The position numbers and the translations under genes are program-made. Below the pieces are notes generated by a model, which was not told where the DNA came from, ran no database searches, and was given only the letters and a program-made list of their open reading frames with translations. Shown piece after piece: positions 15,035 through 23,336 of a stretch of 25,908 nt of DNA; within the stretch, counting starts at the first letter, position 1; each line of letters opens with the position of its first letter. The DNA is from an uncultured Bacillota bacterium (GTDB lineage Bacteria; Bacillota; Limnochordia; Limnochordales; ZCTH02-B6). The stretch lies in contig CALFSR010000164.1 of assembly GCA_937916565.1 (NCBI GenBank), positions 1 to 25,908 on the forward strand, written 5' to 3'.

Positions 15035-16825
15035 TTACTGCCCTTCCTGCTCGTCCGACGGGTCAGCCTCCGGCGGCGGGCCCATCAAGACCGGGCGCCA
15101 CACAAAGATCGGGCTGATGTCGGTAATGCGGAAAGCGATCTCCTGCCGCGGCACGACGACGGCGTTGAAGGAGCTCGTCACGATGAACCCGGGCCCGTAA
15201 TCGATGTCCGCGATCAGGTACGCCGAGGAAAACTCGGCCGTGTACTGGCCGTTGGGAAGGCGGGTGTGAAACAAGCCCGGCGTTATCATGGACGTCTCCA
15301 GGCGAACCGGCTCACCCGCGTCCGTCACCCCGTCGATCACGATTACGCCCGTGTAGCCCCGGATCGTATCGGCCAGCCGGCTGAGGGCGGCCGCGTCCGC
15401 GGGCGACCCCACCTGAAACCACCCGGGCACCTCCGGGGTCTTGATCTCAAACGCCTCGACGTTGGACACCACGTCGTCGATGGCCACCTGCACCAGGACC
15501 GGACCCGCCGGCGCCGTGAACGGGATCCGCACAAAGACGGCGTCGTCCGACCACAGCTGAACCGGTACCGGCTGGCCATCCACCAGCACCCGCCGCTGGC
15601 CCTGCTTGCCTTCAAAGTTCAAGCCCGAAAGCGCCAGCAGTTCCCCGCGGGTCACCATTACGGGACCCGCATAAGCCGAGTCGTCGAAGCGGGGGTTGGC
15701 GACGGTTTCCAGGAACGGGATGCGGAAGTCGATGACGGGGCTTTTGGCGGTCATGCCGGCGCGGCCCACCGGCACCTGCCACAAAACGTACCTCTCCTGG
15801 GGCACACCGCCGATGAGCACCTGCTGCCGCCGCGTCAGGTGCAGCGTCCCGTCGCCCCCGAGCGCCATGTGGCCGCTAAAGACGGCACCGCCGGGCTGGA
15901 GCGGAAACCGGGCCGCGAACTCGGTGCTGATGCCTTCGCCGTACACGAACAGCACGTCCTGAGGGTTGCGCTGTTCCTGCGCGGACTGGGGCCGCTTGAC
16001 GCCGGGGACAAAAACGGCCCCGGTGTAATCGACGGCGATCCCGCCGCCGAGCCGGAAAAAGTCCCGCAAGCGGGCAAACTGCCCGGTCGGTTCGACCCGC
16101 AGCACCCGGTGGATGTCGTTTTCGATCACGGGCAGCAGCACGCTGCCGCTTGGCCCCGCGGCAAGGCCGTTGCCGGGAAACCCTTGCACTGTGTTGCGCA
16201 GGGTGAGCACCCTGTTCGCGAGCGAAAGTCCCGGATCAACCCGCACCAGCTGCAGGTCGGTGGTGCCGCCGCTGGTGCTGCGCAGGGCCCACACGTAGCC
16301 GTCGGTGGCGACCGTCACGGCGATGGTGCCGATGAGCAGTTCGTCCTCAAACTGCGCCACGTGGCCGTGGGGGTCGATGCATTCCAGCCCGCCGCTCCAG
16401 CCGGTGCAGATGGTGCCGCCGGGACCGACGGCAATGGCCGCCGCCCGGACGCCCTTGCGGCGGTAGACGATTTCCCAGGCGAGCTCCCCGGTGCCGAGAG
16501 CGGCCGGCACCCGCCGGAGGATGGCATATCCATCGCCCGCCGGGACGATGGTGAGCAGGTTCCCGGCGCCGTCGGCCGCCAGCGGGGCCGAAAATTCGAG
16601 CACGGCGGCTTCAACGGGGCTAGCTTCCGCGAAGGGCAATAGCGCACCGGCAGCGGCCGGACCGAACGCCGGCGCCGCCGATCCCGCACCCGGGGCCCCC
16701 GCTCCACCCGCGCCGCCCTGGCCGCGGATGATAGGGCGCGCCCCGGCGGGAACGGGCAAAAGCCCGCTCAGGACAACGCCCAAGACCAGCGCGGCAAAGA
16801 CCAGACAGAAGAGGGAGCTCCTCAT
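15035..16825 (-). CDS. Exported protein with propeller-like repeats and an IPT/TIG-like domain
   Basis: A 596-aa exported protein of unknown function. The ATG at 16825 is chosen because MRSSLFCLVFAALVLG starts a clear signal peptide ending near AGA. The frame is open to a GTG at 16897 that would overlap the upstream gene, and neither start has a good ribosome-binding site. After a Gly/Ala-rich stretch (about 33-60), residues 65-370 hold recurring beta-type units such as GLAAGPSGSVLLP, GGIAVDYTGAVFVPG and HMALGGDGTLHL, suggesting a beta-propeller. Residues about 387-462 (GPVMVTRGELLALSGLNFEG ... FVRIPFTAPAGPVLVQVAI) look like an IPT/TIG immunoglobulin-like domain. The C-terminus is acidic. It probably shares a transcript with its two minus-strand neighbours, all predicted cell-surface proteins. 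Confidence 0.78.
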   Translation of the reverse strand: MRSSLFCLVFAALVLGVVLSGLLPVPAGARPIIRGQGGAGGAGAPGAGSAAPAFGPAAAGALLPFAEASPVEAAVLEFSAPLAADGAGNLLTIVPAGDGYAILRRVPAALGTGELAWEIVYRRKGVRAAAIAVGPGGTICTGWSGGLECIDPHGHVAQFEDELLIGTIAVTVATDGYVWALRSTSGGTTDLQLVRVDPGLSLANRVLTLRNTVQGFPGNGLAAGPSGSVLLPVIENDIHRVLRVEPTGQFARLRDFFRLGGGIAVDYTGAVFVPGVKRPQSAQEQRNPQDVLFVYGEGISTEFAARFPLQPGGAVFSGHMALGGDGTLHLTRRQQVLIGGVPQERYVLWQVPVGRAGMTAKSPVIDFRIPFLETVANPRFDDSAYAGPVMVTRGELLALSGLNFEGKQGQRRVLVDGQPVPVQLWSDDAVFVRIPFTAPAGPVLVQVAIDDVVSNVEAFEIKTPEVPGWFQVGSPADAAALSRLADTIRGYTGVIVIDGVTDAGEPVRLETSMITPGLFHTRLPNGQYTAEFSSAYLIADIDYGPGFIVTSSFNAVVVPRQEIAFRITDISPIFVWRPVLMGPPPEADPSDEQEGQ

Positions 16826-16881
16826 GCGGAGGAAGCGTCTCGTGCGAGGGAAGCCCGGGGTGGGCTCGGCCCGCCCGGCGG

Positions 16882-18174
16882 TCAACGCCCGAGCCACTGG
16901 AAGCTCTCCATGGCCGCCGCCACGTCAGGGTGGTTCTCAATTTCCTTGGGGATGACCCACAGGAAAAGCGTGCTCGCCGGCTTGAGGGCGTAGAACGTGA
17001 CCGTCTTGTACCACTGGTCGAACATGGTCCACGGCTCGGTGTAGTTGGGCCGCACCACGATGTCCGCGGCGACGCCGGCTTGCCCGCCGATGCGCGTCCG
17101 GTTGGTGGAAACCGTGTAGACGAAGGCGTACTCGCCCATCACGTTGTCCTTGACGGCCTCGAGCGCTTCCTGGAGCGTGACAGGCACGTTGTCGAAGACG
17201 ACCATGAGAATCTCGTACTGGCTTCCCCGCTGCGTCCACTCATCGAAGTAGTCCCAAAGGAAAAGGCTCTTGACCGTGGACCGGGGGCCAAAGGGCACGA
17301 CGCCGTGGTACGGCTCGATGGCGTCGCCGCGGGCGGTGGACTGCTCCTCCCACAGCTCCCATCCCTGGGGCACCGTGAACCGGTAGTAGCCGCCGGGGCT
17401 CGTGTACGTGGTGCCCGCCGCGCCCGGCGCGGTCGGGAAGGTGGGCGGCGCCGACGGGCTGGTCACGGGAAGGGTGGGCACGGTACCGGCCGCGGCCGAA
17501 GCGCCCTGCTGCCCGCCGGCGCCGACGCCGAAGCCGAAGCCGGACTGGGCGGAGCGGGCGGTTTCCTGGAGCGACAGGGACTCCATCACCGCGTTAAAGG
17601 TCGCCACCTGGCCGTTGAAACGGCTTGCCTTATCGGAGAAGGCGAGGACGAGGATTTGGTCCTCAAAGGGAACAAGCCCCCGGCCTTCCACCAGGTTCAC
17701 GCCTTCGGCGGTAAAGCTGTAAACAAAGAAGCTGGCTTCCTTGCCTGCAAGGACCCCCGCGCCCGGCGCGCTGACGAGCTGAAAGCCCGGTACGCCGCTG
17801 GGCCCCCGCAAAAGGTCCAGGTTCGCCGCTGCTTCCGCCGCGAGAGTCCCGGACGGCGTGGCCGGATGGATGAACTGCAGGTAAAACACGTCGTAGTTGC
17901 CGGGGCCGTAAAAGACAAATACGCTGTCGCTGCTCTGGTCCGCCTGGAATGTCCAGTCCGGCGGCACCCGCAGCGAAAAGCGGCCCTGCGGATCGTCAAA
18001 CGCCGTCCACTGCTGCCCTGTGCCGACTCCAAACTGCGCGTAGGCGAGGCTCGCCGCCAAAAGCAACAGCACGACGGACGTGGCCGCCAGCCTAGCCCCG
18101 GCGCCGGATCGCCGCGGCGCGGGCGCGCGCCCACCGGACACGGCGCCGTCGCCGCCAAGAAGCTGCTTTCCCAC
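16882..18174 (-). CDS. Exported protein with two PsbP/DUF1795-like domains
   Basis: A 430-aa exported protein. A basic N-terminus precedes the signal sequence SVVLLLLAASLAYA, cleaved near residue 46 (AYA then QF). Domain one (about 52-203) begins FDDPQGRFSLRVPPDWTF and ends NAVMESLSL. A Ser/Pro/Ala/Gly linker (about 204-255) joins domain two (about 256-430), which begins YTSPGGYYRFTVPQGWELW and ends AAAMESFQWLG. Both fit the pattern 'G.(F/Y).(F/L).VP..W' plus a terminal 'M.SF' helix seen in PsbP/DUF1795-type domains. The M48 protein two genes away ends in a related domain. The GTG at 18174 has GAGGGG about 10 bases upstream. Function is unknown; a scaffold or ligand-binding surface role is a guess. 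Confidence 0.8.
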   Translation of the reverse strand: MGKQLLGGDGAVSGGRAPAPRRSGAGARLAATSVVLLLLAASLAYAQFGVGTGQQWTAFDDPQGRFSLRVPPDWTFQADQSSDSVFVFYGPGNYDVFYLQFIHPATPSGTLAAEAAANLDLLRGPSGVPGFQLVSAPGAGVLAGKEASFFVYSFTAEGVNLVEGRGLVPFEDQILVLAFSDKASRFNGQVATFNAVMESLSLQETARSAQSGFGFGVGAGGQQGASAAAGTVPTLPVTSPSAPPTFPTAPGAAGTTYTSPGGYYRFTVPQGWELWEEQSTARGDAIEPYHGVVPFGPRSTVKSLFLWDYFDEWTQRGSQYEILMVVFDNVPVTLQEALEAVKDNVMGEYAFVYTVSTNRTRIGGQAGVAADIVVRPNYTEPWTMFDQWYKTVTFYALKPASTLFLWVIPKEIENHPDVAAAMESFQWLGR

Positions 18175-18501
18175 AGATGAACGCCCCTCTCGACTTGTGA
18201 ATCAACCTGTATCGGTTTGCAGACAACCGGAAAGGTCGTACGGTCGAAACGGTGAGACGGTGAAGCAAAACCGCGGGCGGGTAGGGTTGGGAAGAGCTTG
18301 GCCCGACCAGCCGGGCGATCCTCGAGGGGACAATTCGCCCGCACGTTTCCTGTTCCTGCATGCGTACCCGGATGCTGCCGAAAAAGCCAGGCGGTCCGGC
18401 AGGATACGACCCGGCGGGCGGGAATGTTCCTTACTCGTTTTTGACTTCTTGCTCCTCTAGCGGAAGGGTGCGGTCCGCCGGCGGGGCGATAGGGGATCGC
18501 C
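18175..18501. promoter_or_regulatory. Divergent intergenic region between two exported-protein genes
   Basis: About 330 bases with no supported gene, containing the 5' ends of both divergent transcripts. Three direct ACGGT copies (18240-18244, 18249-18253, 18257-18261) are spaced 9 and 8 bases apart and could be a regulator site. AACC-N6-GGTT occurs just to the left. I could not assign a sigma-A promoter on either strand with confidence. AGGGGAT before 18502 is the ribosome-binding site of the plus-strand gene. Confidence 0.4.
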
Positions 18502-20550
18502 ATGAGAAGAACGTGGACTTCCGTGTTGTGTTTCGTCGTGGCGGCTGCACTGGTGGCTGCCGCTGGGCCCGCCGCGGCCTTCGCGCAAGGCAGCGGCCCG
18601 CAGGTCATCCGCCGCCCGCAGCCGGCCGCCGAGCAGAGCTTCCTGCTGGAGCCCGCCATCGTCCCGCCGGCCGGCGCGACGGCCGTCTACGTACTGGTCA
18701 ACGTCGCGGCGGTGGGCATGCTGGAGGCGACGGGCGCCTACGCCGGCATGGGGATGGACATGGACGAGACGTTCGCTCTCTGGGTCCGGTATACGATGCA
18801 GTCCCCAAACCCCGTTACGGGCGCCCCGATCGTGCTGGCTGAGGCCATGCTCCTCGACCCGGAAACCGGAACGGCGCAATGGGATGACCCGCTGGAGGTC
18901 ACCTACACGCTGGCGGACGGGCGGGCGCAGCAGATGTTCTCCAACAAGTCGCCGTCCGCGTACGGCTTCTACCAATCGCTGATCACGCCCGAGTGGCTGG
19001 CCAGCTGGACCTACACGCCCGCGGGCGAGCTGCCTCGCCGGGCCGTTACCCCCGGTTTCCAGTGGCAGGGCTCGCCCGACCGCCTGCTGCTTGCCGGGTT
19101 CACCGCGGATCTCGACACCGTCGAGCCCCTGACGGGCCGGTTCATCGGCTGGGAGGACGTCCCCGGGGCCGGAGTCCGGGCGGCCCACTTCATCGAGCGG
19201 TCGACCGGCACCCGCAGCGAGCGGCAGGCCGTCCTGGGCGAAGTGTACGCGGACGTCGAGTTCGGCACCATCGTCGAGTCGGAGGTCTGGCTGATCCCGG
19301 GCGATTTTCCGGCCATGGTGGTCGTGAGCGCGCAAGCCCTTACGGAAACCGTCATCGCCGAGACGGAGGAGCCGCTCTCGCGAGAGCTGGCCGGCACGAT
19401 GGCGCAGTGGAACGGCTTTGAGCGCACGTGGACGCGGGTTTACGGGGACGTCGACATGCCCCGCCGGGCGGCGTCCGGACAGGGTGCGGCCCCTCCCGCC
19501 AGCATCGATGAACTCCCCCTGCTCGAGCCCGGCGACGTCGCCACCGGGTACTTGGGCCAGGGAAGCGTTTACGAATCGGGCCGGTACATCGACATGGCAG
19601 CCGTCCAAGGCTCCGCCGGGCAGACCGTCGTCATCCGCGCCCGGTCCCAGGACTTTGACACCCGCCTCTTCGTGTTCGACGAGGACGGGGGTCTCTTGGC
19701 CGAGGACGACGACTCGGCCGAAGGCACAGACAGCCGCGTTGTGCTGACGTTGCCGTACACGGGCCGCTACGGCGTGTTTGTCACGTCAAGTCTTCGCGAT
19801 GAAACCGGCGAGTACGAGCTGCGGGTCGTGGAGCTGCCCGACTTGCCCGTCATCCGGCCGGGAGAGGTCGTAACGGGCGTCTTTACGCCGGAAAGCCCGG
19901 TGGACGATGACGGCGTCTACTACGACCTTTACCTCCTCGAGGGCACCGAGGGTGAAACCGTCGCCGTCCACGTGGAGCCGGGCGGGTTTGACGCCTACTA
20001 CCTGCTTATCGGCAACGACGGCTGGCAGGTGGTCTGGGAAGCCGCCGGCGAAGGCGCGGCGGCGTCCTTCGATTTCACGTTTGATTACAGCGGGCTCTAC
20101 GTCCTTCAGGTCAGCCCCCTTGACCCCATCGAGGAAGGCAGCTACCGGCTGGCCGTGCGGCGGTCGGTTTCCCTCTTGCAGGGCGACGCACCGGGCGATG
20201 CCGGGCCTGCGCCGGCGGCTCAGCCTGGCGCCGCGCCGGCGGGGACGGCGGCACCGCAGGACTGCCAGGGCGGGTTCACGGACGAACCTGCCGCCCGCAC
20301 GCCGCGGCCGGCCGATCCGCAGCCCGGCGGGACGAGCGGTGCGGCGGGCGGGCGACCGGCCGGCGGTGCTGGGAGCCAGGCGGCGGGAGCGGCGACCGGC
20401 TCCAACCGGGCTTTGCAGCTGATCGACCGGTTGCAGCAGGACCCGCGGCAACTGACGGATTGGGAACTGCTGGAAGTCGAGTCGCTGCTGTACGAGCTGC
20501 TGCGCACCGCCCAGGAGGAGCAGCTCAACCGGCTCTCGCCCGCGCCGTAG
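18502..20550 (+). CDS. Exported protein with two bacterial pre-peptidase C-terminal (PPC) domains
   Basis: A 682-aa exported protein. The signal peptide (SVLCFVVAAALVAAAGPAAA, cleaved after AFA near residue 28) is followed by a unique 300-residue region of unknown fold. PPC domain one is at about 342-443 (RSQDFDTRLFVFDEDGGLLAEDDDS, then YTGRYGVFV) and PPC domain two at about 450-552 (EPGGFDAYYLLIG, then YSGLYVLQVS). These are the usual 'FD..L.l.d..G' and 'tG.Y.l.v' patterns. A Pro/Ala/Gly linker (about 560-640) leads to a helical, charged C-terminus. No protease motif is present, so it is not itself a peptidase. PPC domains normally accompany secreted enzymes and bind surfaces. AGGGGAT gives the ribosome-binding site. 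It is divergent from the PsbP-like/M48 cluster. Confidence 0.85.
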   Translation: MRRTWTSVLCFVVAAALVAAAGPAAAFAQGSGPQVIRRPQPAAEQSFLLEPAIVPPAGATAVYVLVNVAAVGMLEATGAYAGMGMDMDETFALWVRYTMQSPNPVTGAPIVLAEAMLLDPETGTAQWDDPLEVTYTLADGRAQQMFSNKSPSAYGFYQSLITPEWLASWTYTPAGELPRRAVTPGFQWQGSPDRLLLAGFTADLDTVEPLTGRFIGWEDVPGAGVRAAHFIERSTGTRSERQAVLGEVYADVEFGTIVESEVWLIPGDFPAMVVVSAQALTETVIAETEEPLSRELAGTMAQWNGFERTWTRVYGDVDMPRRAASGQGAAPPASIDELPLLEPGDVATGYLGQGSVYESGRYIDMAAVQGSAGQTVVIRARSQDFDTRLFVFDEDGGLLAEDDDSAEGTDSRVVLTLPYTGRYGVFVTSSLRDETGEYELRVVELPDLPVIRPGEVVTGVFTPESPVDDDGVYYDLYLLEGTEGETVAVHVEPGGFDAYYLLIGNDGWQVVWEAAGEGAAASFDFTFDYSGLYVLQVSPLDPIEEGSYRLAVRRSVSLLQGDAPGDAGPAPAAQPGAAPAGTAAPQDCQGGFTDEPAARTPRPADPQPGGTSGAAGGRPAGGAGSQAAGAATGSNRALQLIDRLQQDPRQLTDWELLEVESLLYELLRTAQEEQLNRLSPAP

Positions 20551-20577
20551 TCGCAACACGAACGGAAACCTTACCAC

Positions 20578-20775
20578 GTGGCCGTGCTGGACTTGCCCCG
20601 GGACTTCGTTCTTCGCAGTCTCGAGTTTCGGCAGCGATACGGCTTGCTCACCAATGACTCTCTCATTGCGCTTCAGATGGCGGACGAAGGCGTCGCGTAC
20701 CTTGTTTCGGCCGATCAGGCCTTTGATCGGGTTCCCGGGATCGTCCGCGCTGCACCGGCGGACCTTTCCAGTTAG
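20578..20775 (+). pseudogene. C-terminal remnant of a VapC-like PIN-domain toxin
   Basis: The 65 codons encode only the second half of a PIN-domain ribonuclease: RYGLLTNDSLIALQMADEG, then YLVSADQAFDRVPGI, matching the C-terminal motifs of VapC toxins with the acidic residues in TND and SAD..FD. The first half with the initial catalytic aspartate is missing. Upstream in the same frame lies only the stop of the PPC protein gene 27 bases away, and no VapB antitoxin gene is nearby. The GTG at 20578 has no convincing ribosome-binding site. It is most likely a decayed or deleted toxin-antitoxin module, not a working gene. Confidence 0.75.
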
Positions 20776-20844
20776 CCGTTGCGCCCCGCCCGTATCGGGC
20801 GATCGGAGGAGCTGCCGCACCCCGGCTTCACGGCGCGGGGGAAC

Positions 20845-21285
20845 TCAAGCGCTCTCCACCTTGGCCTTGAGGCCCTCGGCGAACTGCTGCACCCAGCCGG
20901 CGAGCACCTTGTCCAGAAAAGCGTTGACGATGGACGCGAAGGTGCCCGTACTCTCCAAGCCCAGCTCGACGCGCAGCGCCGTTTCGTTTTCGCCGGAGGC
21001 GGCGATGTCCAGGGAGCCTTCGCCCTTGACTCCCTCATCTTCTCCTTGCAGCAGAAACCGGACGTGTCTTCCTTCGTCCCACTCGACGATATCGACCCGC
21101 AGCGTGATGACCCGGGAAAACATGCCGATGTCCGCCTTCATCTTCCAGCGGAAGGTGCGGTCGTCGATCTTCTCATAGCTCTGGTAGCCCGGCAAGAGGG
21201 TCGCCCAGTTGCCGGTTTCCTTGACGAAGTCCCACGTGTGCGACAGCGGCCGCTGCACACTGACAGTGTGGTTGACGGTCGGCAT
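20845..21285 (-). CDS. SRPBCC superfamily protein (CoxG/polyketide-cyclase-like)
   Basis: A 146-aa protein of the START/SRPBCC helix-grip fold. The N-terminus VNHTVSVQRPLSHTWDFVKETGNWATLLPGYQS matches the family start, where a membrane or ligand-facing strand is followed by the 'W.fl.d...w...lPG' element (given in part). The middle (GEDEGVKGEGSLDIAASGENETAL) and the C-terminal helix that closes the cavity are also typical, most like CoxG. The ATG at 21285 has GAAAGGGG upstream and gives the normal length; the frame is open upstream but has no family match. The ligand is unknown. No CO-dehydrogenase genes are nearby, so a CoxG role is not supported. It may be co-transcribed with the DUF123 gene 157 bases upstream. 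Confidence 0.82.
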   Translation of the reverse strand: MPTVNHTVSVQRPLSHTWDFVKETGNWATLLPGYQSYEKIDDRTFRWKMKADIGMFSRVITLRVDIVEWDEGRHVRFLLQGEDEGVKGEGSLDIAASGENETALRVELGLESTGTFASIVNAFLDKVLAGWVQQFAEGLKAKVESA

Positions 21286-21442
21286 GGTGTTGCCCCTTTC
21301 GCTTTGCTGCTCGGGCTCGGTGCAGCGTGCCGAATGGACACGATGCTGGTTGTAGTATGACTCCGGTCCGCCGTGATGGTATTGCCGATCAAACCCGGGG
21401 AATCCTTCGGCGGCGAACGTAACCGTTTCTTCTGTACTCCGG

Positions 21443-21907
21443 CTAGTCCACGGCGGTGGCCGAATGAACTTTTTCGTGCAGGCCGCGGTCAAACGCTACA
21501 GCTTCCCCAATGAGGAGCAGGTGGCCGGTGCACCGGCAGTCGCTGGCGCCGAAGCGGGGGACGGCCACACGGGCGCCGAGGGCGTCCCGGACGCGCCGGG
21601 CCAGCACGCATTCTTTGCTCCGGTCGCCGTCGAGGAGGGAGACGGCGGCGACCCGGGCGTAGGGACGCACGTAGTCGATGTGCCAGCGCACCGGCTTGTG
21701 CGCCTTGAGGTGCCGGGCGATGCGGGCCGAGCGCCGGCGCTGGGCGGTGCCGACGTATGCGTACAAGCCCGCCGGCATGTCCACGACGCCCAAGGCGCCG
21801 ACCCGGATTCGCACGGGCCGCGGCAGCTCGAGCCAGAGGATGTAAAGGCCGCGGTCATCGGGCGGGGCGTCGCCCGCCATCAGGATTTCCGTGCCGCCCA
21901 GGGGCAC
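21443..21907 (-). CDS. Stand-alone GIY-YIG (DUF123) nuclease-like protein
   Basis: A 154-aa protein of the DUF123 branch of GIY-YIG nucleases. Visible family motifs are GLYILWLELP (the GIY-like strand), AGLYAYVGTAQRRRSARIARHL (the YIG-like strand and arginine helix, given in part), RWHIDYVRP, an acidic ECVLARR and FGASDCRCTGHLL. In other bacteria and archaea this domain stands alone or is fused to endonuclease III. The GTG at 21907 has AAGGA about 9 bases upstream; an ATG nine codons later is possible. It diverges from the dsbA-like gene. A DNA-processing or repair role is inferred from the fold only. Confidence 0.85.
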   Translation of the reverse strand: MPLGGTEILMAGDAPPDDRGLYILWLELPRPVRIRVGALGVVDMPAGLYAYVGTAQRRRSARIARHLKAHKPVRWHIDYVRPYARVAAVSLLDGDRSKECVLARRVRDALGARVAVPRFGASDCRCTGHLLLIGEAVAFDRGLHEKVHSATAVD

Positions 21908-22060
21908 CGGGTTTCATCCTTCCGAGCAAGGTCGCGCCAGTATTTCTTCGCCGGGCCGGCCGGAGCCTTCCGGAAGAGCGTGCCCTGGTAAAGCGAGCGA
22001 TGTTTGGGGGATTCGCCGCCTGTCGCCCAACAGGAGTTGCGGTGGGGCCGGGCGAATCCT

Positions 22061-22077
22061 ACTTTACAAAGTAAAGT
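22061..22077 (+). promoter_or_regulatory. AT-rich palindrome, possible operator at the dsbA promoter
   Basis: ACTTTAC (22061-22067) and GTAAAGT (22071-22077) form a perfect 7-bp inverted repeat around AAA. TTGCGG (22037-22042) lies 17 bases before TACTTT (22060-22065), so the palindrome would overlap a weak -10. The short AT-rich block stands out in this G+C-rich DNA and sits 30 bases before the dsbA-like start. Confidence 0.5.
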
Positions 22078-22106
22078 GGCCTAGGCGCCGCTGCGAGGAG
22101 ATGACG

Positions 22107-22802
22107 ATGGCCAAGAAGTCAAGGAAGGGTTCGAAGTCGCGTGGTGCGGGATCGATGCGATGGGTGTGGGCCGGCGCGGTCGTGCTGGTCGCTTTGCTCA
22201 TAGCCGGGCAGTGGTGGTGGAACAGCCGGCAGTCGGAGAATTTGATCCGGGCCGCCGCCTACTGGGAGCAGTTTGAGATCGACGGCACCCGCATCGGGTC
22301 GCCCGGCGCGCCGGTGCATGTCGAGGAGTACTTCGACTTTCAGTGCCCGCACTGCCACACGGCTTCGGACACGGTGGTCAAGCGGCTCTTGGATGAGTAT
22401 GTGGCCGAAGGCAAGGTGACGTTTACGTACCGGTTCTTCCCCATCCTCGGCCCCGAGTCGCTGCTGGCCGCGCGGGCCGCCTACTGCGCGATGGATCAAG
22501 GCGCTTTCTGGCCGTACCAGGACCTGCTCATGTCCAAGAAGGGGATGGGCAATCGCGGCACCTACAGCCGGGACAACCTGATCGACTACGCCCGGCAGCT
22601 CGGCCTCAACGGCAGCTCGTTCGCGTCGTGCCTGGACAGCGACCGGTCCATGCAGTATGTCCGGGCTTCCCACGACCAGGCGGTGCGCATGGGCCTGCTG
22701 GGAACGCCGACGTTTATCGTGAACGGCCAGATCGTCAACCTGGCCACTTGGGAGGACTTGTTTGGTGTCATCGACCGGGCGCTCGCAGCAGCCAACCGCT
22801 AA
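22107..22802 (+). CDS. DsbA-family thiol-disulfide oxidoreductase, membrane-anchored
   Basis: A 231-aa protein with a basic N-terminus, one membrane helix at about 18-38 and an extracellular thioredoxin-fold domain. The active site is C80-P-H-C83 in YFDFQCPHCHTAS and the cis-proline loop is GTPTF (P201). This is the DsbA/BdbD type that forms disulfides in exported proteins. Two further cysteines (C127, C175) lie in the helical insert. The ATG at 22107 is chosen because GAGGAG (22095-22100) lies 6 bases upstream; the ATG at 22101 directly abuts that site. The stop lies inside the VKOR gene, which should re-oxidise it. A palindrome at 22061-22077 may control both. Confidence 0.92.
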   Translation: MAKKSRKGSKSRGAGSMRWVWAGAVVLVALLIAGQWWWNSRQSENLIRAAAYWEQFEIDGTRIGSPGAPVHVEEYFDFQCPHCHTASDTVVKRLLDEYVAEGKVTFTYRFFPILGPESLLAARAAYCAMDQGAFWPYQDLLMSKKGMGNRGTYSRDNLIDYARQLGLNGSSFASCLDSDRSMQYVRASHDQAVRMGLLGTPTFIVNGQIVNLATWEDLFGVIDRALAAANR

Positions 22803-23235
22803 GCCGGCGGGGCGCCCAAGCTGGCCGCTTTGGCTCGCGGCTTTGAGCGCCGCCGGTGCGGCGCTGTCGGGCTATCTCTGGCGGGCCAAGGTGGGGGCAC
22901 TGTCCCTCATCTGCGGCCCGGTGGGCGACTGCGTCACCGTCAACTCGAGCGCCTATTCCGAGGTGTTTGGGATCCCCGTGGCGCTGCTCGGCACCCTCAT
23001 GTACAGCGGCGTGGCCGTTTCGCTCCTCTGGGAGTGGCGGCGCCCGGGGACCCCGGTGTCGCAGGTGGGCTTTATGCTGGCCCTGGCCGGGGCTTTGTTT
23101 TCCCTCTACCTGACCGGCGTGGAAACCTTTGTCCTGCGGGCGTACTGCATCTGGTGCTTGACCTCGTGGGTCATGATCACCGCCATCGCCTGGACGTGGG
23201 GCCGACACCTGCGGCGAGCCGAGGCGCGGGCGTAG
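22765..23235 (+). CDS. VKOR family quinone-dependent disulfide-generating protein
   Basis: A 156-aa membrane protein with about four helices that passes electrons from DsbA-type proteins to quinone. The loop cysteines C50 and C56 (CGPVGDC), the conserved serine in NSSAYSEVFGIP and the active-site C128-I-W-C131 are all present. The start overlaps dsbA by 38 bases. GGAGG (22751-22755) lies 9 bases before the GTG at 22765, and a TTG one codon earlier is also possible. The overlap and pairing imply a coupled DsbA-VKOR system, the usual substitute for DsbB in many Gram-positive and other lineages. Its serine-free C-terminus is short and basic. A strong terminator follows. Confidence 0.93.
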   Translation: MSSTGRSQQPTAKPAGRPSWPLWLAALSAAGAALSGYLWRAKVGALSLICGPVGDCVTVNSSAYSEVFGIPVALLGTLMYSGVAVSLLWEWRRPGTPVSQVGFMLALAGALFSLYLTGVETFVLRAYCIWCLTSWVMITAIAWTWGRHLRRAEARA

Positions 23236-23250
23236 GCGTCGCCGGACCCC

Positions 23251-23300
23251 AGGGCCTGGCCGGGGCAGTCGCCGTTTGCGCCCCGGCCAGGCCCTTTTTG
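23251..23300 (+). terminator. Rho-independent terminator after VKOR
   Basis: AGGGCCTGGCCGGGGC (23251-23266) and GCCCCGGCCAGGCCCT (23280-23295) form a perfect 16-bp stem with a 13-base loop, followed by TTTTT. It ends the dsbA-VKOR transcript and protects the convergent regulator gene from read-through. Confidence 0.95.
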
Positions 23301-23336
23301 CTCGTATGCCGGCATCGAAGCGACGTTCATGGCCGG

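Noticed and set aside
14948..16642. Long plus-strand frame of 564 codons opposite the propeller/IPT gene
   Set aside because: Composition (His/Arg/Gly/Gln-rich) is typical of antisense frames in G+C-rich DNA, while the minus strand encodes a signal peptide and domain structure.
20787..20801. CGCCCG-TAT-CGGGCG hairpin as a terminator
   Set aside because: Only 6 bp and no U tract on either strand.
22768..23336. Continuation of the broken regulator frame to 22768
   Set aside because: After the frameshift the translation loses its TPR character and lies antisense to the well-supported VKOR gene and its terminator.
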